Origin: Actinomadura sp. NAK00032
Lineage (GTDB): Bacteria > Actinomycetota > Actinomycetes > Streptosporangiales > Streptosporangiaceae
NCBI RefSeq assembly: GCF_013364275.1
Contig: NZ_CP054932.1
Location: 4,154,001 to 4,218,000, forward strand
Length of the DNA stretch: 64,000 bases
Direction: 5' to 3'
Shown in pieces: positions 23,858 through 31,502 of this stretch. The notes below the pieces were generated by a model. That model worked only from the letters and a program-made list of their open reading frames with translations. It ran no database searches and had not been told where the DNA came from. The translations under genes and the position numbers were made by a program. Numbering within the stretch: position 1 is the first letter of the stretch; every line of letters starts with the position of its first letter.

Positions 23858-24892
23858 GTGACCCTCACCCACCCCGAAGACCCCGCTCTTCCCGACCGGC
23901 CCCCGACCCTCGCCCACGTCGCCGAGCTCGCCGGCGTCTCGCCCGCGACCGCCTCCCGCGTGCTCAACGGCTCGGCCCGGGTCAGCCGGACGGCCCGCCT
24001 CCAGGTGGAGGCGGCCGTCGAGCGGCTCGGCTACGTCCGCCGCCGCGGCGGCTCCCCCGACCGGGAGTCCTCGGGCACGATCGCGGCCGTCGTGTGCGAG
24101 GACGCCTGCCGCGTCCTCGGCGACCCCTACTTCGCGCGCCTGCTGTGGGGCGTGCGGCGCGAGCTGGACGGCCGCGCGCCGCTCGTCGTGCTCATGGCCG
24201 GCCGGCCGGACGAGTGGCGCGCCACCACCGGCTACCTGCGCGGCGGCCGGGCCGAGGGCGTGCTGCTCGTCGGCGCCCGCCGCGACCAGGTCGCCCCGCT
24301 GGTGCAGGCCGCGGCCGGCGCCCCGGTGGTGCTGGCCGGGCGCCCCCTCGACGAGGTGGCACTGCCCTACGTCGACGTCGACAACCGCGGCGGCGCGCAC
24401 GCCGCCGTCCGGCACCTGCTCACCACCGGCCGCCGCCGCATCGGCACGATCGCCGGGCCCGCCGACACGGGCGCGGCCGTCGACCGGCTGGCCGGCTACC
24501 GGCTCGCCGCCCGGGAGGCCGGGATGGGCGTCAACGGGCTGGTCTGCCAGGGCGACTTCGGCCGGCTGTCCGGCGAGCGCGCGATGCGCCGGCTGCTGGA
24601 GCGGCGGCCGGACGTCGACGCCGTGCTCGCCGCGTCCGACCAGATGGCGGTCGGCGCGCTCAGCGCGCTGCGCCGGGCCGGCCGGCGGGTGCCCGACGAC
24701 GTCGCGGTCGTCGGCTTCGACGACGCGCCCGTCGCCCGGCAGGTGCGGCCCCGGCTCACCACCGTCCGGCAGCCCGCCGAGGACCTCGGCGCCCGGCTCG
24801 CGCGCGAGCTGCGCGCCTGCACCGGCGGCCGGCCGAACACCGAGCGCCGCGTGGTGCTGCGCACCAAGTTGATCATCCGGGAGTCCGGCTGA
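23858..24892 (+). CDS. celR: CelR/CebR-type LacI regulator of cellulases
   Basis: A 344-residue LacI-family repressor. The helix-turn-helix and hinge read TLAHVAELAGVSPATASRVLNGSARVSRTARL. The effector domain ends with VGFDDAPVARQVRPRLTTVRQP. Identity as CelR/CebR rests on the two perfect cognate operators beside it, so cellobiose is the expected inducer. I choose the GTG at 23858, with GAAGGGAG upstream. The frame is open to 23747 but would then include the operator. No cebEFG importer is in this window. The GH48 gene follows on the same strand after two hairpins. Confidence 0.9.
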   Translation: MTLTHPEDPALPDRPPTLAHVAELAGVSPATASRVLNGSARVSRTARLQVEAAVERLGYVRRRGGSPDRESSGTIAAVVCEDACRVLGDPYFARLLWGVRRELDGRAPLVVLMAGRPDEWRATTGYLRGGRAEGVLLVGARRDQVAPLVQAAAGAPVVLAGRPLDEVALPYVDVDNRGGAHAAVRHLLTTGRRRIGTIAGPADTGAAVDRLAGYRLAAREAGMGVNGLVCQGDFGRLSGERAMRRLLERRPDVDAVLAASDQMAVGALSALRRAGRRVPDDVAVVGFDDAPVARQVRPRLTTVRQPAEDLGARLARELRACTGGRPNTERRVVLRTKLIIRESG

Positions 24893-24943
24893 CGGCCCCG
24901 GCCTGACGCGCCCGCCCCGCGAGGCGCGCCCCGTGAAGAGACG

Positions 24944-24994
24944 CCACCGCCGGAGTCCGCCGGCGGTGGAGCCCGGCATGCCCGCACGCCGGGC
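24944..24994 (+). terminator. Two hairpins between celR-like and GH48 genes
   Basis: CCACCGCCGG (24944-24953) pairs with CCGGCGGTGG (24960-24969), and GCCCGGC (24971-24977) pairs with GCCGGGC (24988-24994). Neither has a T-run. The first may be a terminator or attenuator; the second ends 6 bases before the GH48 ribosome site and could affect translation. Confidence 0.5.
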
Positions 24995-25013
24995 GACTCA
25001 GGAAGGAACAAAG

Positions 25014-27938
25014 GTGAGAAGACGGCAACGATGGCGCGCGTTCACGGCCGTGGGCGCGACGCTGACCCTGCTTTGCAGCGGCTTAGGCGTGCTGGCACCG
25101 GCGCACGCCGCGGCGGCCGCGTGCAAGGTCGTCTACAAGAAGAACGACTGGGGCAGCGGTTTCACGACCAGCATCGACATCACCAACCAGGGCGACGCGC
25201 TGAGCGGCTGGACGCTGAAGTACTCCTACGCGGGGAACCAGAAGCTGGCCGGCGGGTGGTCGGGCAAGTGGTCGCAGTCCGGCCAGGACGTCACCGTCCA
25301 GAACGAGAGCTGGAACGGGTCGCTGGCGTCCGGCGCGACCGTGAGCGTCGGCGCGCAGTTCACCTACAGCGGGACCAACACCGACCCGGCGTCGTTCACG
25401 CTCAACGGGACGCCCTGCAACGGCAGCACGTCCGCCCCGAAGGTGGCGCTGACCAGCCCGTCCGCCGGGGCCACCTACTCGGTGGGCGCCGCGGTGCCGC
25501 TCGCGGCGACCGCCACCGCCGGCACCGGCGCGACCGTCGCCAAGGTCGAGTTCTTCGACCAGGACGGCTCGCTCGGCGCCGCCGACACCACCGCCCCCTA
25601 CTCGCTGGACTGGACGCCCTCCGCCGCCGGCGACTACTCGCTCTACGCCGAGGTGACCGACAGCGCCGGCGGCACGGCCGAGTCCGCGCCGGTCGGCATC
25701 ACGGTCGCGGCCGAGGCGAGCGTCGTGGCCGCCCCGGCGACGCTGACCATCGCGCAGGGCTCCACGGCCACCTACGCGGTGAAGCTGTCGGAGGCGCCGT
25801 CCTCGAACGTCAGCGTCACGACCGCCCGCACCGCGGGCAACAGCGGCCTGTCGGTGACCGGCGGCGGCACGCTCACGTTCACGCCGCAGAACTGGTCCGC
25901 CGCGCAGAACGTGACGATCACGGCGGACGACTCCGGCACGGGCCAGGCGACGTTCACCTCGTCCGCGGCCGGCTACGCGGCGGCCACGGTCACCGCGACC
26001 GAGGTGGCCACCGGCGGCGACACCTACACCCAGCGGTTCCTCGACCAGTACAACAAGATCAAGGACCCGGCGAACGGCTACTTCAGCCCCGAGGGCATCC
26101 CGTACCACTCGGTGGAGACCTTCATGGTCGAGGCGCCCGACCACGGGCACGAGACCACGTCCGAGGCCTACAGCTACCTCATCTGGCTGGAGGCCATGTA
26201 CGGCAAGGTCACGCAGAACTGGGACCCCTTCAACGCCTCGTGGGCGCTGATGGAGAAGTACATGATCCCGACCCACGCGGACCAGCCGACGAACTCCTTC
26301 TACAACGCCGCCAAGCCCGCCACCTACGCCGCCGAGCACCCCGAGGTCAGCGACTACCCGTCGCCGATCGACGGCAGCGTCCCGGTCGGGCAGGACCCGA
26401 TCGCGAGCGAGCTGAAGTCCGCCTACGGCACCGACGACATCTACGGCATGCACTGGCTGCAGGACGTCGACAACGTGTACGGCTACGGCAACACGCCGGG
26501 CGGCGGCTGCGAGGAGGGCCCGGGCGCAGACGGCCCGTCCTACATCAACACCTACCAGCGCGGCGCCCAGGAGTCGGTGTTCGAGACCGTCCCGCAGCCG
26601 ACGTGCGACAAGTTCGCGTTCGGCGGCACCAACGGCTACCTCGACCTGTTCATCAAGGACTCGTCCTACGCCGAGCAGTGGAAGTTCACCGACGCCCCGG
26701 ACGCCGACGCGCGCGCCATCCAGGCCGCGTACTGGGCGAACACCTGGGCGGAGGACCAGGGCAAGGCCGGCGACGTCTCCGCCACCGTGGCCAAGGCCGG
26801 CAAGATGGGCGACTACCTGCGCTACTCGTTCTTCGACAAGTACTTCAAGAAGATCGGCGACTGCCACTCCGCCACGTCCTGCCCGGCCGGAACGGGCAAG
26901 GACAGCGAGCACTACCTGCTGTCCTGGTACTACGCCTGGGGCGGCGCCACCGACACGAGCGCCGGCTGGGCCTGGCGCATCGGCGACGGCGCCTCGCACT
27001 TCGGCTACCAGAACCCCCTGGCCGCCTACGCGCTGGTGAACGACGCAGCGCTCGCCCCCAAGGGCGCCACGGCCAAGGCCGACTGGGAGAAGAGCCTCAC
27101 CCGGCAGCTGCAGCTCTACACGTGGCTGCAGTCCGCCGAGGGCGCGATCGCCGGCGGCGTCACCAACAGCTGGGAGGGCAGCTACAGCACCCCGCCGACC
27201 GGCCTCACCGAGTTCTTCGGCATGGCCTACGACTGGCAGCCCGTCTACCACGACCCGCCGAGCAACCAGTGGTTCGGCTTCCAGGCGTGGTCGATGGAGC
27301 GCGTCGCCGAGTACTACCAGGTCACCGGTGACGCGAACGCCAAGGCGATCCTCGACAAGTGGGTCTCCTGGGCGCTGTCGCAGACGACCGTCGACCCGTC
27401 CACGGGCAGCATCAAGATCCCGTCCACGCTCAAGTGGACCGGGCAGCCGGACGCGAACTGGTCGTCGGCCAGCGGCATGCCGCCGGCCAACACCGGCCTG
27501 CACGTCACCGTGCAGGACTACACCAGCGACGTCGGCGTGGCCGCCGCGTACGCCAAGACCCTGACGTACTACGCCGCCAAGTCCGGCGACGCCGACGCCA
27601 AGCAGGCCGCCAAGGACCTGCTCGACGCCATGTGGAAGCACACCGACGCCAAGGGCGTGTCGGTGCCGGAGACCCGGGCCGACTACAACCGCCTCACCGA
27701 CCCGGTCTACGTCCCGTCCGGCTGGACGGGCACCATGCCGAACGGCGACCCGGTCAACTCCAACTCGACCTTCATCTCCATCCGTTCCTTCTACAAGAGC
27801 GACCCCGACTACCAGCGCGTCATGGCCTACGCCAACGGCGAGACCTCCACCGCGCCGACGTTCACCTACCACCGCTTCTGGGCTCAGGCGGACATCGCCT
27901 TGGCCATGGCCGACTACGGCCGCCTCTTCAACGAGTGA
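25014..27938 (+). CDS. GH48 processive cellobiohydrolase, multi-domain with CBM2
   Basis: A 974-residue secreted exocellulase acting from reducing ends, the usual partner of GH6 enzymes. Domains in order: signal peptide (to about 36), CBM2 (38-140), a bacterial Ig-like domain (about 143-228, KVALTSPSAGATYSVG), a second beta domain resembling Calx-beta repeats (about 232-335, STATYAVKLSEAP...NVTITADDSGTGQAT), then GH48 (about 340-974). The catalytic-acid region is HGHETTSEA (Glu380). The GTG start is chosen for its GGAAGGA site and signal peptide; the frame is open 27 codons further upstream. The middle domains replace the FnIII linker of Thermobifida Cel48A. No CelR box directly precedes it. 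Confidence 0.95.
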   Translation: MRRRQRWRAFTAVGATLTLLCSGLGVLAPAHAAAAACKVVYKKNDWGSGFTTSIDITNQGDALSGWTLKYSYAGNQKLAGGWSGKWSQSGQDVTVQNESWNGSLASGATVSVGAQFTYSGTNTDPASFTLNGTPCNGSTSAPKVALTSPSAGATYSVGAAVPLAATATAGTGATVAKVEFFDQDGSLGAADTTAPYSLDWTPSAAGDYSLYAEVTDSAGGTAESAPVGITVAAEASVVAAPATLTIAQGSTATYAVKLSEAPSSNVSVTTARTAGNSGLSVTGGGTLTFTPQNWSAAQNVTITADDSGTGQATFTSSAAGYAAATVTATEVATGGDTYTQRFLDQYNKIKDPANGYFSPEGIPYHSVETFMVEAPDHGHETTSEAYSYLIWLEAMYGKVTQNWDPFNASWALMEKYMIPTHADQPTNSFYNAAKPATYAAEHPEVSDYPSPIDGSVPVGQDPIASELKSAYGTDDIYGMHWLQDVDNVYGYGNTPGGGCEEGPGADGPSYINTYQRGAQESVFETVPQPTCDKFAFGGTNGYLDLFIKDSSYAEQWKFTDAPDADARAIQAAYWANTWAEDQGKAGDVSATVAKAGKMGDYLRYSFFDKYFKKIGDCHSATSCPAGTGKDSEHYLLSWYYAWGGATDTSAGWAWRIGDGASHFGYQNPLAAYALVNDAALAPKGATAKADWEKSLTRQLQLYTWLQSAEGAIAGGVTNSWEGSYSTPPTGLTEFFGMAYDWQPVYHDPPSNQWFGFQAWSMERVAEYYQVTGDANAKAILDKWVSWALSQTTVDPSTGSIKIPSTLKWTGQPDANWSSASGMPPANTGLHVTVQDYTSDVGVAAAYAKTLTYYAAKSGDADAKQAAKDLLDAMWKHTDAKGVSVPETRADYNRLTDPVYVPSGWTGTMPNGDPVNSNSTFISIRSFYKSDPDYQRVMAYANGETSTAPTFTYHRFWAQADIALAMADYGRLFNE

Positions 27939-27963
27939 TCAGCCAGTAGTCACCACTCGGGCC

Positions 27964-27997
27964 GGGGCCCGTGGCGGCCGGTGCCGCCACGGGCCCC
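27964..27997 (+). terminator. Strong hairpin terminator after GH48
   Basis: A perfect 15-base-pair stem (27964-27978 with 27983-27997, GGGGCCCGTGGCGGC in the left arm) encloses a 4-base loop. It closes the cellulase island. A second, bulged hairpin lies at 28101-28126 (GCAA...GGAGC with GCTCCTTGC) in the otherwise empty stretch before dinB. Confidence 0.8.
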
Positions 27998-28166
27998 TGC
28001 GCTCACTCGGGGCCCGCGCAACGGGTGCCCGTCGATGGTGACGGGGCCGAGCACCGGGGCGACGGGGGGCTTGGAGGCGTTGTCGGACGAATGCGGTGGA
28101 GCAAGGCGGAGCTTTCGGCTCCTTGCGGCCCAACATTTGTGACGCAGATCCCGGGGAGGGCGGGCG

Positions 28167-28213
28167 TTGAGGCGGCGTTGAGGCGGGGGCGGCGGCATGC
28201 GAACATATGTTCG
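28167..28213 (+). promoter_or_regulatory. dinB promoter with LexA (SOS) box over the start codon
   Basis: CGAACATATGTTCG (28200-28213) is a perfect palindrome matching the actinobacterial/Bacillus-type LexA box. Two TTGAGG hexamers lie upstream (28167-28172 and 28178-28183). The second is 17 bases from GAACAT (28201-28206), a plausible -10 inside the box. Transcription would then start at about 28213, on a GTG codon. Confidence 0.75.
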
Positions 28214-29388
28214 TGTCCGGCCGCGCCTCGATCCTGCATGCCGACCTGGACGCGTTCTACGCGTCGGTCGAGCAGCGCGACGATCCGGCCCTGCGCGGGC
28301 GGCCGGTCATCGTCGGGACGGGCGTGGTGCTGGCCGCCAGTTACGAGGCCAAGGCGCACGGCGTGCGGACGGCGATGAGCGGCGGGCAGGCGCGGCGGCT
28401 CTGCCCCCGCGCGGTCGTGGTGCCGCCGCGGATGAGCGCCTACAGCGCGGCGAGCAAGGCGGTGTTCGCCCTCTTCCGGGCCACCACGCCGCTCGTCGAG
28501 GGGCTGTCGATCGACGAGGCGTTCCTCGACGCGGACGGGCTGCGCCGCGACCCCGCCGAGGTGGCCGCCCGGCTGCGGCGGGAGGTCGCCGAGGAGGTCG
28601 GGCTGCCGATCACGGTCGGGGTCGCCCGCACCAAGTTCCTCGCCAAGGTCGCCAGCGGCGTCGCCAAGCCCGACGGGCTGCTGGTGGTGCCGCCGGACGG
28701 CGAACTGGAGTTCCTGCGCCCGCTCCCGGTGCGCCGGCTGTGGGGCGTCGGCCCGGCGACCGCCGCCAAGCTGGCCGGGTACGGGGCGGCCACCGTGGGC
28801 GACGTGGCGGACATGCCCGAGTCCGCGTTGGTGGCGCTGCTCGGCCCGGGCGCGGGGCGGCACCTGCGCGCGCTGGCGCTCAACCGCGACCCCCGGCCGG
28901 TGCGGACGGGCGTGCGCCGCCGGTCCATGGGCGCGCAGCGCGCCCTCGGGCGGCGCCGCCGGTCGCCCGCGGAACTGGACGCCATGCTCGTCGGACTCGC
29001 CGACCGGCTCGGCGGGCGGCTGCGCAAGGCCCGGCGCGTCTGCCGGACCGTCACCCTCCGGCTGCGGTTCGGCGACTACGCCCGCGCCACCCGCTCGCAC
29101 ACGCTGGCGCAGGCGACCGCCGAGACCCCCGCGATCCTTGCGGCGGCGCGGGGGCTGCTCGCCGCCGCGGCGCCGCTGGTCGAGAGCCGGGGGCTGACCC
29201 TGATCGGCGTCTCGCTCGGGAACCTGCACGACGACCGGGCCGTCCAGCTCGCGCTGCCGTTCGACCAGGCCATGGCCGTGGACGGCGCGGTGGACGGCGT
29301 CCGGGAGCGGTTCGGCTCGTCCGCCATCACCCGCGCCGTGCTGCTGAACCGCGACCAGGGCGTGCAGGTCCCGCTGCTGCCCGACTAG
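28207..29388 (+). CDS. dinB: DNA polymerase IV (Y family)
   Basis: Error-prone translesion polymerase of about 393 residues. The catalytic carboxylates lie in ILHADLDAFYASVEQ and LSIDEAFLD. The steric-gate region, a helix-hairpin-helix (LWGVGPATAAKLAGYGAATVGD) and the little-finger domain are present, with a C-terminal QVPLLPD that may be a beta-clamp peptide. ATG 28207 lies inside the LexA palindrome, and there is no ribosome site. The GTG at 28213 (VSGRASILHADLD) gives a normal family N-terminus and may coincide with the mRNA 5' end, so a leaderless transcript is likely. SOS induction is predicted. Confidence 0.94.
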   Translation: MFVSGRASILHADLDAFYASVEQRDDPALRGRPVIVGTGVVLAASYEAKAHGVRTAMSGGQARRLCPRAVVVPPRMSAYSAASKAVFALFRATTPLVEGLSIDEAFLDADGLRRDPAEVAARLRREVAEEVGLPITVGVARTKFLAKVASGVAKPDGLLVVPPDGELEFLRPLPVRRLWGVGPATAAKLAGYGAATVGDVADMPESALVALLGPGAGRHLRALALNRDPRPVRTGVRRRSMGAQRALGRRRRSPAELDAMLVGLADRLGGRLRKARRVCRTVTLRLRFGDYARATRSHTLAQATAETPAILAAARGLLAAAAPLVESRGLTLIGVSLGNLHDDRAVQLALPFDQAMAVDGAVDGVRERFGSSAITRAVLLNRDQGVQVPLLPD

Positions 29389-29489
29389 GCCGGCTCAGCC
29401 GCCGCCGGGCCGTCTCACCCTGGGTTCCGGTGCGGGCACTCCGCGTTCCATGAGACGATCATTTGCCCGGGGATGAGCGGAGCTTTGCG

Positions 29490-30290
29490 ATGGCCGATGA
29501 GAGGTGGACTCCCGCCGACGTGGATCTGGTCACGCCGAACACGGCGCGGATCTACGACTACCTGCTCGGCGGCAAGGACAATTACGCGGCGGACCGGGAG
29601 GTGGCCGAGCAGTTGCTCGCCGTCATCCCGGAGGCGCGGGCCGCGGCGCGGGAGAACCATGCCTTCATCGGCCGCGCGGTGCGGTACCTGGCGCGCGAGG
29701 GCGTCCGGCAGTTCATCGACATCGGCAGCAAGCTGCCCGCGCGCGGGAACGTCCACGAGGTCGCCGCGCAGGTCGCGCCCGACTCGACCGTCGTGTTCGC
29801 CGACGGCGACCCCGTGGTGCTGGCGCACGCCCGCGCGCTGCTCGCCCGGACGCGGCGGGCCGCGTTCGTCCCGTGCGACCCGAAGCGCCCGGAGGCCGTC
29901 GCCGACGACCCCGAGGTCCGCGCGCTCATCGACTTCGAGCGGCCGGTGGCGGTCGTGCTCGACCGCGTTCTGCACTTCATCCCGGACGCGGCCGAGGCCG
30001 CCGCCGCGCTGCGGCGCCTGCACGACGCCCTCGCCCCGGGCAGCCACCTGGTCTTCACGCACATCACGCAGGAGCCCGAGCCCGAGTCCGGCGGCGACGT
30101 CGGCCGGGTGTTCAAGCCGACCAGCGGCCACTTCTGGGGGCGCGGCCGGGCCGAGATCCTCGAGATCGTCTCGTGCTTCGACCTCGTGGAGCCCGGCCTG
30201 ACCTTCACCCCGCTGTGGCGCCCCGACGGGCCGGGGAGCGCGCACCCCGAGCGCGCCTTCACCCTGGCGGGCGTGGGCCGGCGCCGCTGA
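29490..30290 (+). CDS. DUF574-family SAM-dependent methyltransferase
   Basis: A 266-residue protein of the actinobacterial Methyltransf_19 (DUF574) family. The diagnostic N-terminus TPNTARIYDYLLGGKDNYAADRE and the SAM-binding strand QFIDIGSKLPARGNVHEVA are clear, as are VVFADGDPVVLAHA and LDRVLHFI. Members occur in many paralogues in Streptomyces-like genomes and their substrates are mostly unknown. The Ser-Lys in the IDIGSKLP loop differs from the more usual Thr-Gly. I start at the ATG beginning MADERWTPADVD. The last 32 bases overlap the convergent cyclase-fold gene. Confidence 0.88.
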   Translation: MADERWTPADVDLVTPNTARIYDYLLGGKDNYAADREVAEQLLAVIPEARAAARENHAFIGRAVRYLAREGVRQFIDIGSKLPARGNVHEVAAQVAPDSTVVFADGDPVVLAHARALLARTRRAAFVPCDPKRPEAVADDPEVRALIDFERPVAVVLDRVLHFIPDAAEAAAALRRLHDALAPGSHLVFTHITQEPEPESGGDVGRVFKPTSGHFWGRGRAEILEIVSCFDLVEPGLTFTPLWRPDGPGSAHPERAFTLAGVGRRR

Positions 30291-31071
30291 CCGCGAGGGC
30301 GCGCAGCCGGCGCCGCCACGCGGGCAGGCCGTCGCGCGCGGTGCGCCGGTGGACGCGCGCCGGGGCGGCGCCGGCGTCGTGCACCCAGCCCTGGTGGCTG
30401 CGGCCGGTGACCTCCAGCCGGACGAGCGGGAGGTAGGAGTCGGCGCGGATCCCCTCGTACCCGTGCCGGACGATGGAGTGGTAGATGTCCTCGGACACCA
30501 CCAGCGCCAGCGGCGCGCGGGTGCGCCGCAGGGCGCTCTTCGCCTCCGCCGAGTCCAGCAGCCGGAAGGCGACGTCGAGGGCCTCGCCGAAATTGCCGTG
30601 CCCGTCGTTGTGCACCTCTCCGGCGTGCACCACCACCCGTACCCGAATTCGCCGGTCGCCGCCCGGCGTGATCGTCTGCGTCGAATTGTATTCGGCGAGC
30701 AGCGCGGACAGCAGCGGCACGACCGGGTGCAGCAGCAGCGTTTTCGGGACCTCGTCGAAAGGGCGCACCAGAACGAGGACGCCGTCGCCCCGGTCGACGT
30801 ACTCCTCGCGGTGCCGCCGCCCGATTCCGGCGCGGTTGAACGCCTCCTCCAGCAGCCGGTACAGCGTGCGGCGCAGTTCGGCCTTCACTGGGTCGGTGCG
30901 CGCCGTCGAGGCCTCGATGTCCACCGCCAGGATCGCCCGGTACCGCGGCCGGACCCGCGCCCGGTCGGGGAACGGCACCACCGTCCCCGCCGCGCCGGCG
31001 GGCACCGGCGGCGCGGCCGCCGGCAGTCCGGCCCCCGGCCCCGCCTCGCGCACGGCCGTCGTCTGATCCAT
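30259..31071 (-). CDS. Class III nucleotidyl-cyclase-fold protein, probably non-catalytic
   Basis: A 270-residue protein with a single cyclase-homology domain (about residues 45-225). The first metal Asp is retained in AILAVDIEAST and the second in DRGDGVLVLV. The usual transition-state Asn position (NLAARL in true cyclases) reads DVAFRLLDS here, so nucleotide cyclisation is doubtful. The N-terminus is Ala/Pro-rich and the C-terminus basic. Proteins of this type are common in actinomycetes and uncharacterised. The start is the ATG at 31071, not the open frame to 31434, which crosses the promoter region of the divergent kinase operon. The 3' end overlaps the methyltransferase gene by 32 bases. 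Confidence 0.75.
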   Translation of the reverse strand: MDQTTAVREAGPGAGLPAAAPPVPAGAAGTVVPFPDRARVRPRYRAILAVDIEASTARTDPVKAELRRTLYRLLEEAFNRAGIGRRHREEYVDRGDGVLVLVRPFDEVPKTLLLHPVVPLLSALLAEYNSTQTITPGGDRRIRVRVVVHAGEVHNDGHGNFGEALDVAFRLLDSAEAKSALRRTRAPLALVVSEDIYHSIVRHGYEGIRADSYLPLVRLEVTGRSHQGWVHDAGAAPARVHRRTARDGLPAWRRRLRALAVSGAGPRPPG

Positions 31072-31502
31072 TTCCCCCGCGCCCCTTTCTCCCCGCGTCC
31101 CCCATTGCCCCCGCGAAACGATCCTGGCATTCCCCGCCCGCACCGGCAACCCAGTAGAACGCGGGCCGGCGGCGGTGTTTTCCCGGTGAATGTGAATTCC
31201 GTTCAGCCGGGCCGGATTCGGCTGGGGCCAGGGTCCGGACGCGGGGCCGTCCCGGGTCAAGGGAGGCGCGTCCCGAATCCTCCCGGGACGGCGGGACTCC
31301 GGTCCGCCAAGATCGGGACGAAAACACCGGAACGGCGCGCGCATCGATCGCATAACGCACCGTGACGGCGGCCCCCGGGCTCGGGGAGACTTCCGGTGCG
31401 GTCCCGCGGCGCGCCGCGGGATCCGGGAAAGCACGGGGCGGCGCCCCGTGGGTTTCCGGTGGCAGGACCCGCGCCCGAGGTCCGAGCATGGAGGGGATGG
31501 TC
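31072..31502. promoter_or_regulatory. Divergent control region of cyclase-fold gene and kinase cluster
   Basis: This 431-base non-coding region contains the word CGCGCGCATCGATCG (31336-31350) followed by CATAACG. The same 15-mer recurs before the second kinase gene. Downstream in the leader are an 18-base perfect palindrome (31403-31420, CCCGCGGC and its mirror) and a 7-base-pair hairpin ACGGGGC/GCCCCGT (31433-31449). The palindromes could attenuate transcription or hide the ribosome site. Confidence 0.5.

Noticed and set aside
31072..31434. N-terminal extension of the cyclase-fold protein
   Set aside because: The extension is Arg/Pro-rich, has no family resemblance and covers the promoter region of the divergent kinase gene.
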